A stretch of 64,000 nucleotides of DNA from Polytrichum commune (lineage: Eukaryota; Streptophyta; Polytrichopsida; Polytrichales; Polytrichaceae), in NCBI GenBank assembly GCA_950295325.1, contig OX485808.1:22340527-22404526 (forward strand). The letters run 5' to 3'. The position numbers were made by a program, and so were the translations under genes. This document shows positions 1-11,300 of the stretch, one piece after another. The stretch's first letter is position 1, and each line of letters starts with the position of its first letter. Below the pieces are notes generated by a model, which had not been told where the DNA came from, did no database searches, and worked only from the letters and a program-made list of their open reading frames with translations.

Positions 1-429
1 GTGGATTCATACCACTACAATCGTGACTAAAATAAAAATAATAATACCGTTCATTCGGAAAATCCAATCAGTTGGCAGAGAACATGGTTTGTGTGAGATG
101 GTATCACGTAGTTGACTGTGGCGTGTTCACTTTCCGTGAGATGAATGGGGCCCAGCTCAAAGACGGACAGAGCAAGACATCCATCCAGACCTGGGGGGTG
201 GCTGTTATATGGATTCTCACTCCAACGGATGAAACTTTATAGCTTTGTGAAGTTCAGGTGGATTCAGAGGACGATGACGTCAGCAGCGACATGTAGTCAC
301 CAAAAAACGGTTGACAACTGTAGTCCTCTAACTTATTAATTATACCTTGGTCCACAAAAGGAGAAGTGCTGTATTCTTTGATGACTGTATGTCATCCCAA
401 ATGGATGTGATTGGAAAGCACGCGACTAA
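1..429. other. intergenic, no gene seen
   Basis: AT-rich sequence with only short chance ORFs. I see no splice-flanked coding segment, no RNA gene and no clear repeat boundary other than the MITE that begins at 430. Confidence 0.5.
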
Positions 430-1019
430 GGGCCACTTCACACATGTGCCAAGAGCCATGACCTTGTGATGGTGAGGACCCTTCCCTCTCATCCAAAGGC
501 CGTACCATGGGTGTTGGGAATGCCGTTTTATGTAGTCACGGGCCCTCAAGGATAGTGTGAAGGGAGAATGGACCATGTTGCGGGATCATTGTATGTTTTG
601 TTGGCGGAAAAAAGAGGGGAGGATTTGGTTTAATATAATATGTCTCGAGTTTTATCAATTTAAGAGATTTACTTGGTGGTGTTTGTCTGTCATGGAATCT
701 GTTCTTGAATATGCCATGCAGCTTGTCCTGAAATTTGTCATGCTAGAAAAAATATTAAAAAAATCATGGTCTCTCGGAATTTGCGTCGGGCCACCTCCTG
801 GAGGTGGGTTTGACGCAAATTCCGGTAGACCATGCACCCTTATCCACAACCTACCATGTAGGACTCCATGTAGACTTTTCATCCACTAACTTTTCTTTGG
901 GCCTTTAGGCCTTCACCTCCTAGTGTGAAGTGAACTTGGACGGTCTCCGCCTTTTCGACCAATGAGAGCTCTTACATTGCCATGGTCAAGGGCCTTTAGC
1001 CTTGTGTGTGAAGTGGCCC
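430..1019 (+). mobile_element. PIF/Harbinger-type MITE, copy A
   Basis: A 590-bp non-autonomous DNA transposon. The left end reads GGGCCACTTCACACA and the right end is its inverted partner TGTGTGAAGTGGCCC. TAA flanks both sides (427-429 and 1020-1022), matching the three-base TWA-type target duplication of the PIF/Harbinger superfamily. No transposase is encoded. The first ~190 bp and last ~250 bp are closely related to the ends of the 6.4-kb element at 34160-40579, so this looks like a deletion derivative mobilised by that family. Confidence 0.9.
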
Positions 1020-1022
1020 TAA

Positions 1023-1932
1023 GGCCCACTTCACACACGAGTCAAGGGCCACAACCATGTAGAGTAGACCATGACCGATCACTTAAGAGAGTCTGCGCCA
1101 TATCTAGAGTAGTATAAGGCGGTGTAATTTTTTTTTCCCATATAGGAAGATGAAAATGAAGAAGACTACAATTTTTTTGGTAATTTAATTTCTTAAATTG
1201 AAATTTATGTGGATTCTTTAAGCCAAAAGTTGGCCCAAACATATTGCCAATGTCTAGAGTTTGCCATAACTACTCATTCCTCCTCACTTTAGCACTCAAA
1301 ACTAGAACATGTGTCATGACACTATTTGTTCAAGCCTGGTTGAAATTTACTACCATCTTGATCCAAATTCCGGTATCCTATAGATTGCCGACGGGGTCCT
1401 GGTCAAGAATAGGTGCCTCTACTATAATTGTGATGGTCCTCGCCCATTCATCCAAAGGTTGTACAAGTTGTTCAACTAACACAATGTGTCAGAATTTGCA
1501 CCACGTCGACAATGTTTTGTCGAATTGGTGTGGGTTACCATTTGGAGTTACACATTGCACATTACACATTTTACTAAGAATGTCATTTTTTACCCAAATC
1601 GTATAAATAGTGAGTATGCACACCGAAGAATATGATAATGTTGGTCTGAAGTTATAGCAACACGTAACCCCGAATAATAACCCACACTAATTAGACAACA
1701 CTATGTACCTCTTGAAGGTTGGCTTGGCGCAAATTCTAACAAACCATGTAACATTACCCATAATTTACCCTATCAAAATTAATGTAGACTTTTCATCCAT
1801 GATAATTTATTTGGGGCTTTTAAACCTTCGCCTTCTAGTATGAAGTGAACTTGGATGGTCCCAGCCTTTTCGATCAACGAGAGATCTTAGAATGCCATGG
1901 TGATGGGCCTTCGATCTGTGCATGAAGTGGCC
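1023..1932 (+). mobile_element. PIF/Harbinger-type MITE, copy B (diverged)
   Basis: Starts directly after the right TAA of copy A with GGCCCACTTCACACACGAGT and ends near 1932 with a diverged inverted copy (TGTGCATGAAGTGGCC). The right-hand ~200 bp, including a 'catgtagacttttcatccat'-like block, align by eye to the right ends of copies A and D. The interior (about 1040-1730) is unrelated to copy A and codes for nothing recognisable. It is older than A; the right target duplication is not clean. A short interior block near 1620-1700 recurs around 56.4-56.5 kb. Confidence 0.7.
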
Positions 1933-2334
1933 TTGAGGGGCTGATCACACCAGTCACTCTTGTCATCACATGTCAACATCTATGGTTGTAATAGTGTGAA
2001 AAGTGGTGGGCCAACATCTATTTCTAAACATAGTCCCCAACAATTCCACAGCTGGAACCGGATGGAAAGTTTGGTGTGATCGGGGCATGAGAAACCCTAA
2101 ACAACGATGAAGATTGAAGGGAGCATTATAAGCAAGAAGTGGGAGAGAAACCGGGATCCAAGTGGCAAGGGCATAATACGCGGTCAAAGAGGGTGTTGAT
2201 GAACCATATATGCTTTATACACAAACACCACCAATATGCCATGGTACCAATTATTTGTACTCGTTTTTGTTATTATTTTAAATTGTTCTCACATACTCAA
2301 ACTACTACTTTGTCAAACATCGGAGGTCTTTTCT

Positions 2335-2775
2335 AAGGGGCCACCCTAAACCAAGAGCCGTGAGTCTATGAATATCATCCAAAGGCTGTGAAAGTGGGAA
2401 ATAGAAATCCAACTTAGTGTAAAGTGAAAGTGGACCGTGTTAACAAACCGCAACATTTTATGGGGTTAAGGTCTCCACCATGGTACTATAATATTTCAAG
2501 GAGTTGAAGGTAATTTAATCGATTATCGTAGAGCGTAGTTTTGTGTTATGTCTGGTTCTTTTTTTAGGGCTTGGTGTTATATCCAGAAGACTATCAAACA
2601 CTATCCACATGTTGCCATGTAGGACGCCATGCAAATTCGTCATCCATTCATAATTTTTTGATCCCTGAGGCCTTTGAGGTCTAATGTTCAATGAACTCGG
2701 ACCATCAGTGACTTCTCGTCCAATCACGTAATTTGTATATCATGGGTCAAGAGCCCTCAAGCTCTAGTGTAAAAG
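2335..2775 (+). mobile_element. decayed Harbinger-type MITE, copy C
   Basis: Both ends are diverged but recognisable. The left ~140 bp resembles the family left arm ('ggccac..', 'gagccgtga', 'catccaaaggc', 'agtggaccgtgtt'), and 2590-2775 resembles the right arm ('catgttgccatgtagga', 'catccattcat', 'gggtcaagagccctc'). The terminal repeats are eroded and no target duplication can be read. Boundaries are approximate. Confidence 0.5.
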
Positions 2776-3799
2776 CGTCGTCCCCGAGGTTGGGTTTACC
2801 CCAGGGTCCAAAACCAAAGGAACTCCAACATCAAGTGATCCCATTGGCTGCAAAATGTTTTTTGAACTCGAGGTCTTAGCACTAGGGTCCAAGTTCAAGG
2901 TATGGAAAATGAAGTGGCGTTAATGTGGTATCATTTTTCTAACAATTTTGGCAGCTGCCATTTAAAATACACTCCTCTTGGTTTGAGATCTCCTCCCAGT
3001 GGAGTTTGGGTCCAATCCTCCATCTGAAAGGAAAGACCATTATAAGAATATTTTGGACCCCAATTTTTTTGGACATGGAGCCTAATTTAAGCCCAATGAA
3101 CCTAATTAATTAGCATCCACCATAAATAAAACTTCAAAATTGAGTTTCTTGGATGAGGATCACAATGTATACCACAATGAAGGTGGGTTTACATCATTAG
3201 CTTCCAATATAAATATTATCGGTCTAGTAAGGCGTGTTTTGAACCCAAGTTTCTTGGATTTGAATCTCCATACAAACCGGCATGCACATTGGACTCAAAA
3301 TTGGACTCAACCTCTAAAATTGCTTTTTCATACTAGGAGGAATGTTTCTTCAGTTGGAACCAGCAAGACTTGACGAGGAAATGGTGCCACCGTTAGCATT
3401 ACTATGTTATTTTTATACATTCAAAATCAAACCCTAGCTAGCATCAACTCTTTGGGTCCAAAGTTTTGCAATTGACCAATAGGATCACTAAATATATGGA
3501 GTTTTTTGAAGTTGGACCCTAGTATAAACCACTTTTAGTATTACTTATCCCAATGGCCGATCCATAAGTGACTTGGATAGTTGCACCAATGCCCACATTC
3601 TAATGTTGCACATGATATTGAAAGGGTGTGTTCAAATAAGATGGTCAACATCCTCTAGAACAAGTGTACCTCATCTATTCATTCTAGGGAAGCAAGATAA
3701 ACAAGACATGCATCCATTGTTGACCATTGTCACTCCCATGTCTACATGTAGACCATAAATATTATTTCCTTAAATGATTGAATTTATGGGTTGCCTTGA
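2776..3799. other. intergenic, no gene seen
   Basis: Non-coding by appearance. It holds only short ORFs (longest about 77 codons) without splice context or recognisable protein motif. Confidence 0.45.
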
Positions 3800-3968
3800 C
3801 ATAACATTATTTAGATCCATAACAATGTTCTATGTGGGACTGATAATATTCCACGTAGTATTCCCAGATATTCCTCACATTCATACTTAATGTAGGGAAT
3901 ATTTGGGAATACTACGTGGAACATTGTTAGTCCCACACAACATTGTTATGGATCTAAATAATGTTATG
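3800..3968. repeat. near-perfect 169-bp hairpin (foldback MITE-like)
   Basis: Two arms of ~70 bp face each other around a ~25-bp loop. The left arm begins CATAACATTATTTAGATCC and the right arm ends with the reverse complement of the same bases; pairing continues inward through CCACGTAGTATTCCCA with a few mismatches and a small bulge. This is the form of a short foldback MITE, and an expressed copy would also make a long double-stranded RNA suitable for small-RNA processing. No target duplication is obvious. Confidence 0.85.
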
Positions 3969-5096
3969 AAGTTCTTCTTAGACAAAATCGTATAAACTAG
4001 CACAAGTGAGACAGTATAAAACAAAAGGTTAGATGGGTTTTAGAGTCAATTTCCAAAAACAAAACAAAAAACCAATAACAAGAACACGTGCACAACACAA
4101 AAGATAAGTACTAATTGGTAGAAAGTTATCTTCATGGTTGAGGTGTTAGTAACATCACGTTCTTTGAAGCTAATGATCTAGTACACTATTTTGGATCAGT
4201 GTTAGAATACTAAGTAACATATAAACGCTAAGTCTAGTGTCATTGTATGGGTTTCAATGTTTCAATTCCAATTCTAACATACACTCTATTCATGGTATGG
4301 CTAAGGATGTCCTACGAACAGACACTCTATTCACTCCGCCCCCCCCCCCTAACATGGGGAATGGAGTTCTTCTTCTTCTTCTTCCAATTCTAACCTTGAA
4401 ATTATATGTTTACAAAAATCAAAAGAGTGCAACGAGCAAACTACCGAATCAAAATTACAACATTTGTTAAGAATGTGTATTGGCTAAAAGTTTACAAATG
4501 TAGATGAAAAATAAAAACTATATCCAAGAAGCCCCATTAGGACCCCTTAGGCATGTAGGAGGTAATCAAAATGTTCTTGCGCAAAGTTGGGAAAGAGACT
4601 TGAAACTCTAGTTTGGAAGAAATTAGATTCGACAAGGATTCGATCCACTAGTTGATTATACTTGTGACCAAAAGTCGTCACAAATACTATACAAAACATG
4701 TTTACAAAAACTTTATTTTCTCAAACATTCATTTTTAGCTTGACATGAACAACACCTTGTAAACTCCTTAGAAGATGGGTACACGTGGAAATGTTGCTCT
4801 TAAAGTCTTTTCTTGTGGGTTCTTGACAATGAGCATGATTTTCAATTTGTGCCAAAAAAAGAAGAAGAAGACAATGAGCCTTGCAAAGTTGCTCCCTTTC
4901 TAGTCTATGAGCTTTCAGTACTTATAAATATACAAGAATTGGGGTTCTTTCATCCCATATGTATGATACATCCCACCATCGTGGATTGGGGTTTATTAAG
5001 ACATCCATGATTAGTACCACATTCATTGTAGGTCACATTGATAAGTAGTGTGGCCCACTTTACATGGTAAGTGACCCTATTCATCAACCATACTAA
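3969..5096. other. intergenic, no gene seen
   Basis: Contains a 10-base C run near 4340 and short CTT and AAG triplet runs (near 4370 and 4860). No coding or RNA gene is recognised. Confidence 0.45.
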
Positions 5097-5673
5097 GGGG
5101 TTGTTTACACCATGGACCATGAAGTCATCCCAAGGCCTTGTAAAATTTGTGATTGGTTGTTGAACTCGTCTCAAGACCACTTTGGTTTACACCCAGGAAA
5201 AAAAATGTTAGAGTGACCATGGAATTCAAGGTCCTTAAACGACATATTTTAAATCCTATATTATCCACTGACGTGGTTTAATGGATCTTGCGGTGGAAGA
5301 GGGTGCTCTAATTTTTATTTTTTAAAAAAGGGCCCATGGCACAAAAATGTTGTTATTATAAAATTTTAATGAATTTTTTTGGGGAAAGAGAAGATGAAGA
5401 CAAGAGAAGACAAGAGAATGGTCAAACTTGATGTATAATTATTTTTCAAAATTGCCCTTTTTGGGCATATATCAAAATAATCATCATGTTCATTTTTTGG
5501 TCCACGGTCATTCCTCTTGGTCCACATTCAGTTTACACCTAGTGAGGGGTCCAAAGGCTTTGTAAATTCCTTTTCAAAGAAATCAAAACCTGGAAGTTGG
5601 ACCATCAAGTTGGACCATGGAAAAAGGCCATCTTCCATAGTCCAACTTCATGGTCCATGGTGCAAACCAACCC
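5097..5673. mobile_element. MITE, second family (Harbinger/Tourist-like)
   Basis: Terminal inverted repeats of about 29 bp: the left begins GGGGTTGTTTACACCATGGA and the right end is the inverted GGGTTGGTTTGCACCATGGA. TAA precedes the left end and TAC follows the right, a near match to a three-base duplication. The interior is non-coding. Part of its right half ('ggtccaca.tt.gtttaca.cctagtgaggggtcca') recurs at 46.40-46.50 kb. Confidence 0.8.
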
Positions 5674-8541
5674 TACAAACCATAAGTTGTGGACTTGGAG
5701 AGGACTTGGAGGCATTCAATAGGCTTGCCAACTTAAGTTGAGTTTATGAATGTTGCCCATGTGTGCATGTACTCCAAACGACTGACAATCCGTCAAGCTT
5801 TCTCTGAAAAGTCTAAATTGTTGAATTTGTAAACCCTAAACATACCGCCATAGAAGCCCACTGCATTTCATCTTTACTAGCGTAGTTTCCATGTGGGATA
5901 CATGTGACAAATTTTGAAAAGAATATAACTATTTTGTGTCAGAATAGAGAGCCCATATATAGTATGCCGTGCAACTCAACCTCCCTCAAACCTTGGCGAT
6001 TTTACAAGTTCATGGGAAGACCTTGGTTGCGGTGAACTACGTACATGCCCTTGAACTTGTCCACATTACCCCTTTTGACGAACGCAACGTATCTCTAGCT
6101 ACCACTTGTGTACTAATTCAAGCAATAAGGAATTGGTCTTATGAAGCCCTAGCCACTACTTCATGACAAGGGGAGAAGAGCCAACAATGTTGAGGATTTG
6201 GGAAACCGGGAGAGGGGACAAGTCGGTACGGTTCTAGACCGCAAGAGAGCCTTGGATCCGACTCAATGTTATTGAATTTTAATAGGCTTGGTGACGTGTT
6301 TAGCTTTGGATGCATGTGTAAAGGACAACATGTTTAGTTTAGAAGGTTGGTTAAGGAAGAGAGAAGAAAGGGTTAGGGTTCACCAATAGGGGCTCTTAAA
6401 AATATACTTATTATCATCGTGTGTTTGGCCCCTTGCAATTTTCTTTGGTCCGGGCACCAAAGCATTCTAAAACCACAATCATTTGGCGTATGAGGTGGCG
6501 TTATGGAATTGGGGAGGTGGATGTTTTTCACATAGTATAATCCTATGTTTTTGGTGTCCAGTTTAGGATGTCGATTTTCATGATCAGATGGTCTAGAGGA
6601 GAGGGTGCCAAAATGGTTATGTCGAGTAACATGTCGTTGTCCTCCTACATCTCAAACCTGATCTGATTCACAATCTTGACCCAAACTTGATCACAATGGC
6701 TTTGTTGGTACATGTCAACCGACACGTATTTTTTCAAGGCAAACCAACTACCATCAGTTGATTTGTCATACACCATGTTTGCTACAAACCTAATGCCAGA
6801 TCACTAGACACATGAATTATTGTGGCATTAATATTGTTGTTCTATGTTCATTATAATGGTGCTCATAACTTGTCATTTAACACCAAATGCCACATGACAT
6901 GTCCTCTGGTTGAGAGTCATTCTAGCCCCTAGGCTAACAACGTGTGTGTGTCTCTCTCTGGTTGAGATTGAAAGACAATTAATTCACATCGGTTGACGAT
7001 GAAGAGTGTGGGCCACGTCAAGATAGATGTTTCGTCTACTTCATAGTACATATATGACCTAGTCGCTTGAAAAATGAATCAATTTGAACTAATACAAAAC
7101 TTGATGTAGTTACACCTTTTTTTTACTTCATTTTGTTTATTGAGGGCCATGTAAATGAAAGGGGTTCCTGTGACTTGTCATGTAGCACCAAGTATACATT
7201 GTGTGACCGTCTTCAATTGGCACCTTGTAATTATAAAGTAATTAACGTGGATTGATGATTAATAATATGGCCACACGAAAACATATGCATAGTGGAGTGT
7301 TCCTTGAAAATTTGATTGTCTGCAAAGTATGGGGGGAAGGGAATGGAAGAAGAGATATAAGGGAAACGTGCCTAATTTGACTAGTTATCATAATTGATCA
7401 CATGTGTTTTGGATGTTGCGTAATTGAGTGTGAATGTAAAAATGGGCTTCAAAAGTAAACGTGTTAAGAAGAGATTTGACTACGCGTTCAAAATTTGTTA
7501 ACCATTCCAAGTTCAACAATCAAGAAAATCGAGGACCCCTACTTGGTCGTTGTGTGGCTCTCGTACTCGAGACTTTGAGAAATCAAAACAACAACATGGG
7601 AGTTCATAAAAGTCATTAGATTTTTGCTAGAGTCTCAAAATCACATTCACGGACTAGGGTAATCTGTACTGTAAAATACAAGTCAATAACGGTGGCTTTT
7701 CTTTTTCTTTTTCTTTTTTAATTTTAAAAAGACGCACTTACCTTACATTGCCACGCATCTAAGTCTACTATAGATCCTAAGTTTGCCATTGCGGTGGGTT
7801 TCCTCCCATGGGAAGAGAAAAGCATATTGTATAGTGGTGATTTACTTTCAACAACTAAGTTATGATTTGTCATCAAAAGGTGGGTGTAGCATGCGGACAA
7901 AGAGACTTATCGATCATATTTATTTCCTTTGAGAATCGACATATTTGTGCATATGCTTTGTTGATAGGGAAGGTGACATCATCAAATGCAATGTCAGGTA
8001 TTGAGTCTTTAAAGTGTCACTTGTAGAGTTTTCTATAGATCTTGGATCATTAAAAGGGTCAAAATTATTGTAAAAAAATATCATAGATTGATAACGACAA
8101 GTCAGATTGAAGCAACCATATTCAACGCAAACGAAGTTTGTATGAATCCACGACAAAATTAGGAAGGTCATGTTGGATTTGAGCCTTTCAATACTAAGTA
8201 GGGGAGTCTATTCATGTGTTTATGTTCCCTTGTACTCCAGCCACTCACATGGCTTCAAGTAACATGAAAGCAAGCACTTAACATGTTGGCTAGCTTCAAG
8301 TTAGAGACCCAAAGTAGGTGTCACTATTGGACACGTGTTACTTTAAGGCTTTAGTACATAATAACACGGCTCCAACACCCAAAAACATTAAGTGCACCAT
8401 TCACACCTATTACTATGGGTTGAAAGTTAGTGTAGGTAGAGAGCACCATAGCCCATTCTAGAGCCCATTCTATTTATGTGTGGGTTGAAAACCATGCAGC
8501 TTATCAATTTAAATAATATTAACATCTAAACCTAAAACAAT

Positions 8542-8543
<2 letters not shown>
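5674..8543. other. intergenic with diverged internal duplication
   Basis: No gene recognised. Two stretches (about 6850-7090 and 7170-7330) look like diverged copies of one another: both contain 'cttgtcat.ta.caccaa', an 'attaa' block, and a 'ggccac' block followed by 'gtgttcc/gttcgtc'-like sequence. A segment at 7360-7590 belongs to a dispersed repeat also seen near 26.2 and 42.0 kb. Confidence 0.4.
7360..7590 (+). repeat. dispersed repeat family R1, copy 1
   Basis: About 220 bp sharing an ordered set of words with 26205-26430 and 41955-42200: 'gtgcctaatt', 'gattt/ggact...gtgttcaaaat', 'att(c)tagg/attccaag...tcaac', then 'ggaccc'. All three lie in plus orientation and none has a reading frame I recognise. 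Class unknown. Confidence 0.55.

Positions 8544-8581
<38 letters not shown>
8544..8581. repeat. (TA)n microsatellite
   Basis: An uninterrupted alternating TA tract of about 38 bp in intergenic DNA. Confidence 0.95.
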
Positions 8582-8583
<2 letters not shown>

Positions 8584-10036
8584 TACAATGTTGAATGTCC
8601 TATAAATAACAACTGATTCCATATTCCTATTTACATCTAATATTGTGAGCTAAGAAAATGAAGTGGGTCAAGAAAAGTTACATTAACCAAAAATATTTTG
8701 GTAAGTGAAGATTAGAGTGGACCACAATTATAGATGTGAAAGGTGTAGTCCCGTTGATACCAAGCATTAGGGAGTTGGGAGAATACTTATAACTATCATT
8801 GGCATGCTTATTTCACTTCTTGTGCCAATCTTTAGTAAGCGAGCCGGATTTATATATCACCCATCGATTCACCCTTGCATAATAACATGTAGTTGGACTG
8901 AGAATTTTTTAAATTGTAAGAGTGGCCATAACATTATCAAGTTGAGTGCATGTGTTGGGTGAGGCTGGGAATATGTCATGTAAGATGCTATAATTATGCC
9001 TTATGGATGCTTGTCTGAACATATTCAACATGATAAACATTGAGTTACTTAGGTGAAACACTATCACTGAATATTATTAGAACAGAACGGCTGATAGCAG
9101 GTGTATAATGTTATGACCAAACATAAAAGAGGCATTATGCCCATCAAATCCTTAGACCCACGATGCAACGCCCTATTGTTGGCTAATGTTACGTTTACAT
9201 GCGTGCGTTGTGAAGACTACTTTTTGAGCTTGCATTCCTTGCCTCTCTCCCATTTGGTTGTTGTTCCAATGCATGCATTGTACTTAACATCCTAGAAAAT
9301 TCACTCAAATCAAAGTCCAATGTCATGGGACTTTCTATGAAATACATGAGAATAAGCATGTCGAGTGGGCACCTCGATGATGAGGCAACCACATTGATTA
9401 GCTGATTAGGCATGAATAAACACATATAAAGAAATAGCTATGGAAATGGGGTCGTGAGTCCGAATCTCTACAATTTCATCACTCGTACGTGTACATATTT
9501 GTCCAATTGAAAGCATGTTATTGACCAAACAATTTAGTTGAGATTGGATTGCTTTTGACGTCATCAATTAAAAATTAAAAATTGGATGCCGAGTGAATAC
9601 CTCCGTGTGATGCCTTGAAGTGCTCAATGGGCTTATGAGACCTTTCGAGGGTCAATATGTGAATAAATAATCATATAATGGTGGTTCCTCGCCATGATTT
9701 GATTCGTTGTATGCCTAGTACCTCTCTCCCATGTCAAATAGATTAGCAATACAAAAATGAAGAAGAAGAAGAAGAAGAAGAAGGGATCCACGCCATGACA
9801 AAAGTGAAGTCTATTTTCCACCCACGTGGTTCAAGTGTAAAATTGTGAATGCAGTTGTTCCCTTATGTGTGTGCACATACTTGCTCTTCATTTTTCAAGC
9901 ATCCAAGTGTGGCAACAATTAACATATGTAAGGGTCATTTTTCCTAGTTGTTATGGGCAATTATCCACAATTTGGTCATATTATCATGCACATGGTTGTT
10001 TATCCCAGTGGTTTACATTACAATCAAATGAACCAG
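8582..10036. other. intergenic, no gene seen
   Basis: Short ORFs only. There is an (AAG)n run near 9760-9783. No protein motif, tRNA or rRNA is recognised. Confidence 0.45.
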
Positions 10037-10500
10037 TGACCAATAGGTGATCATCTGTTAAAAAACAATGTCCCATTGATAACATCCCATCTCGCATGAA
10101 TTGGGACCCCCCATACTTAGCATCCAATATCCAATTGTGGCCCCTTGGATGAAACTTGGAAGGAGGGAAGGATTTCCCCTTGACATGACCCACACACACT
10201 CCCATACAAATTCCCCGTTATGTCTGATTGACACCCAATCACCTTCCACAAAGGCTAACATGTAGTTGATGAGTTTTGGAGTGGTTCATATGGATAAATG
10301 AATTGATGACCAATAAGAGATCTATTTTTCTTCTACCTATGGTTCTAGTGTCCCCATTAAAGCAAATATCCATCTCACATGAGTTGAAACCTCCTACTGC
10401 TAAGCAACTAGGGTCCAAGTCCCCCTGGTGAAACTTGGAAGGAGGGGTTTTTTTCCCCCTTGTGTGATGGGCTCCACACACACTTTGATACATACGACCA
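10037..10500. repeat. tandemly duplicated ~200-bp block
   Basis: Two diverged copies lie head to tail, about 10037-10230 and 10297-10495. Each contains 'gaccaata..agatc', 'catctc.catga.ttg', 'ggatgaaacttggaaggagg' or its variant, and 'ccacacacact'. The longest ORFs here read through the duplication on the minus strand and resemble no protein family. Confidence 0.7.
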
Positions 10501-11300
10501 GGGCTAGACACCTTGATCTCTGAATTGGACCCCCACCATTGTTACCTTCGGTGGAAATACCATCAATTATCAAGTTACAACATGTGAAGTATATTTTATT
10601 AGTTTTTTTAACATTGGGATTAGAATCAGAGGCCCTTAACTAGTCTTAAAAAAAACCCAATTGAGAGGATTTAACCACAAGCGAGAACTATCAAATACGA
10701 ATGTACATCTCATCCATCCAACATAAAAGTTCAATTCCCGACGTGTTTGTGGCCAATTCATTTCAATGATTTGGGCTAGACGAATTCAACTTCTTCGAAG
10801 TTGATTATGATGTTTTCTCAATATAAATTTCCCTCCCCCAAGGGACGCACACTATTTTTATTTATTTTTGGTAATTATCATACTAGATAAATAGAGGTGT
10901 ATGTCTGTATGTGATAATTCTCTCTCTCTCTATCTCTCTCTGCCTATGAAAGTCATGTTTTGACAAGAAGTAGAAGTTTATCGCATATGAGCATGCCTCT
11001 CTTTCATCTAACACATGGAACCTTGAAAAAATATGCACTCTACATGTTACTTTTCTGTAGTTAATTTAACATCATATTTACCTTCAAAGACCCCGCATTA
11101 CTCCAATCCAAGTCATTAGAGATGAATCAGGCACATACGTACGAATGGATGAAATACTATATTGGATGGATGAGAAATACGCTTGTATACAGCAATTCCC
11201 TCTCACCGGTTTTAATGAGCCCCCTTTTCTAATCACAACAAACATTCTAATATAAGAGTCTAACAAAGGATCTCACCACTTAATGTCGTTCTAGCGTGGG
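10501..11300. other. intergenic, no gene seen
   Basis: AT-rich, with a short CT microsatellite near 10920-10940. No coding potential recognised. Confidence 0.45.

Noticed and set aside
10681-10750. GTTCAATTCCC considered as a tRNA B box
   Set aside because: No matching A box at a suitable distance and no foldable stems.
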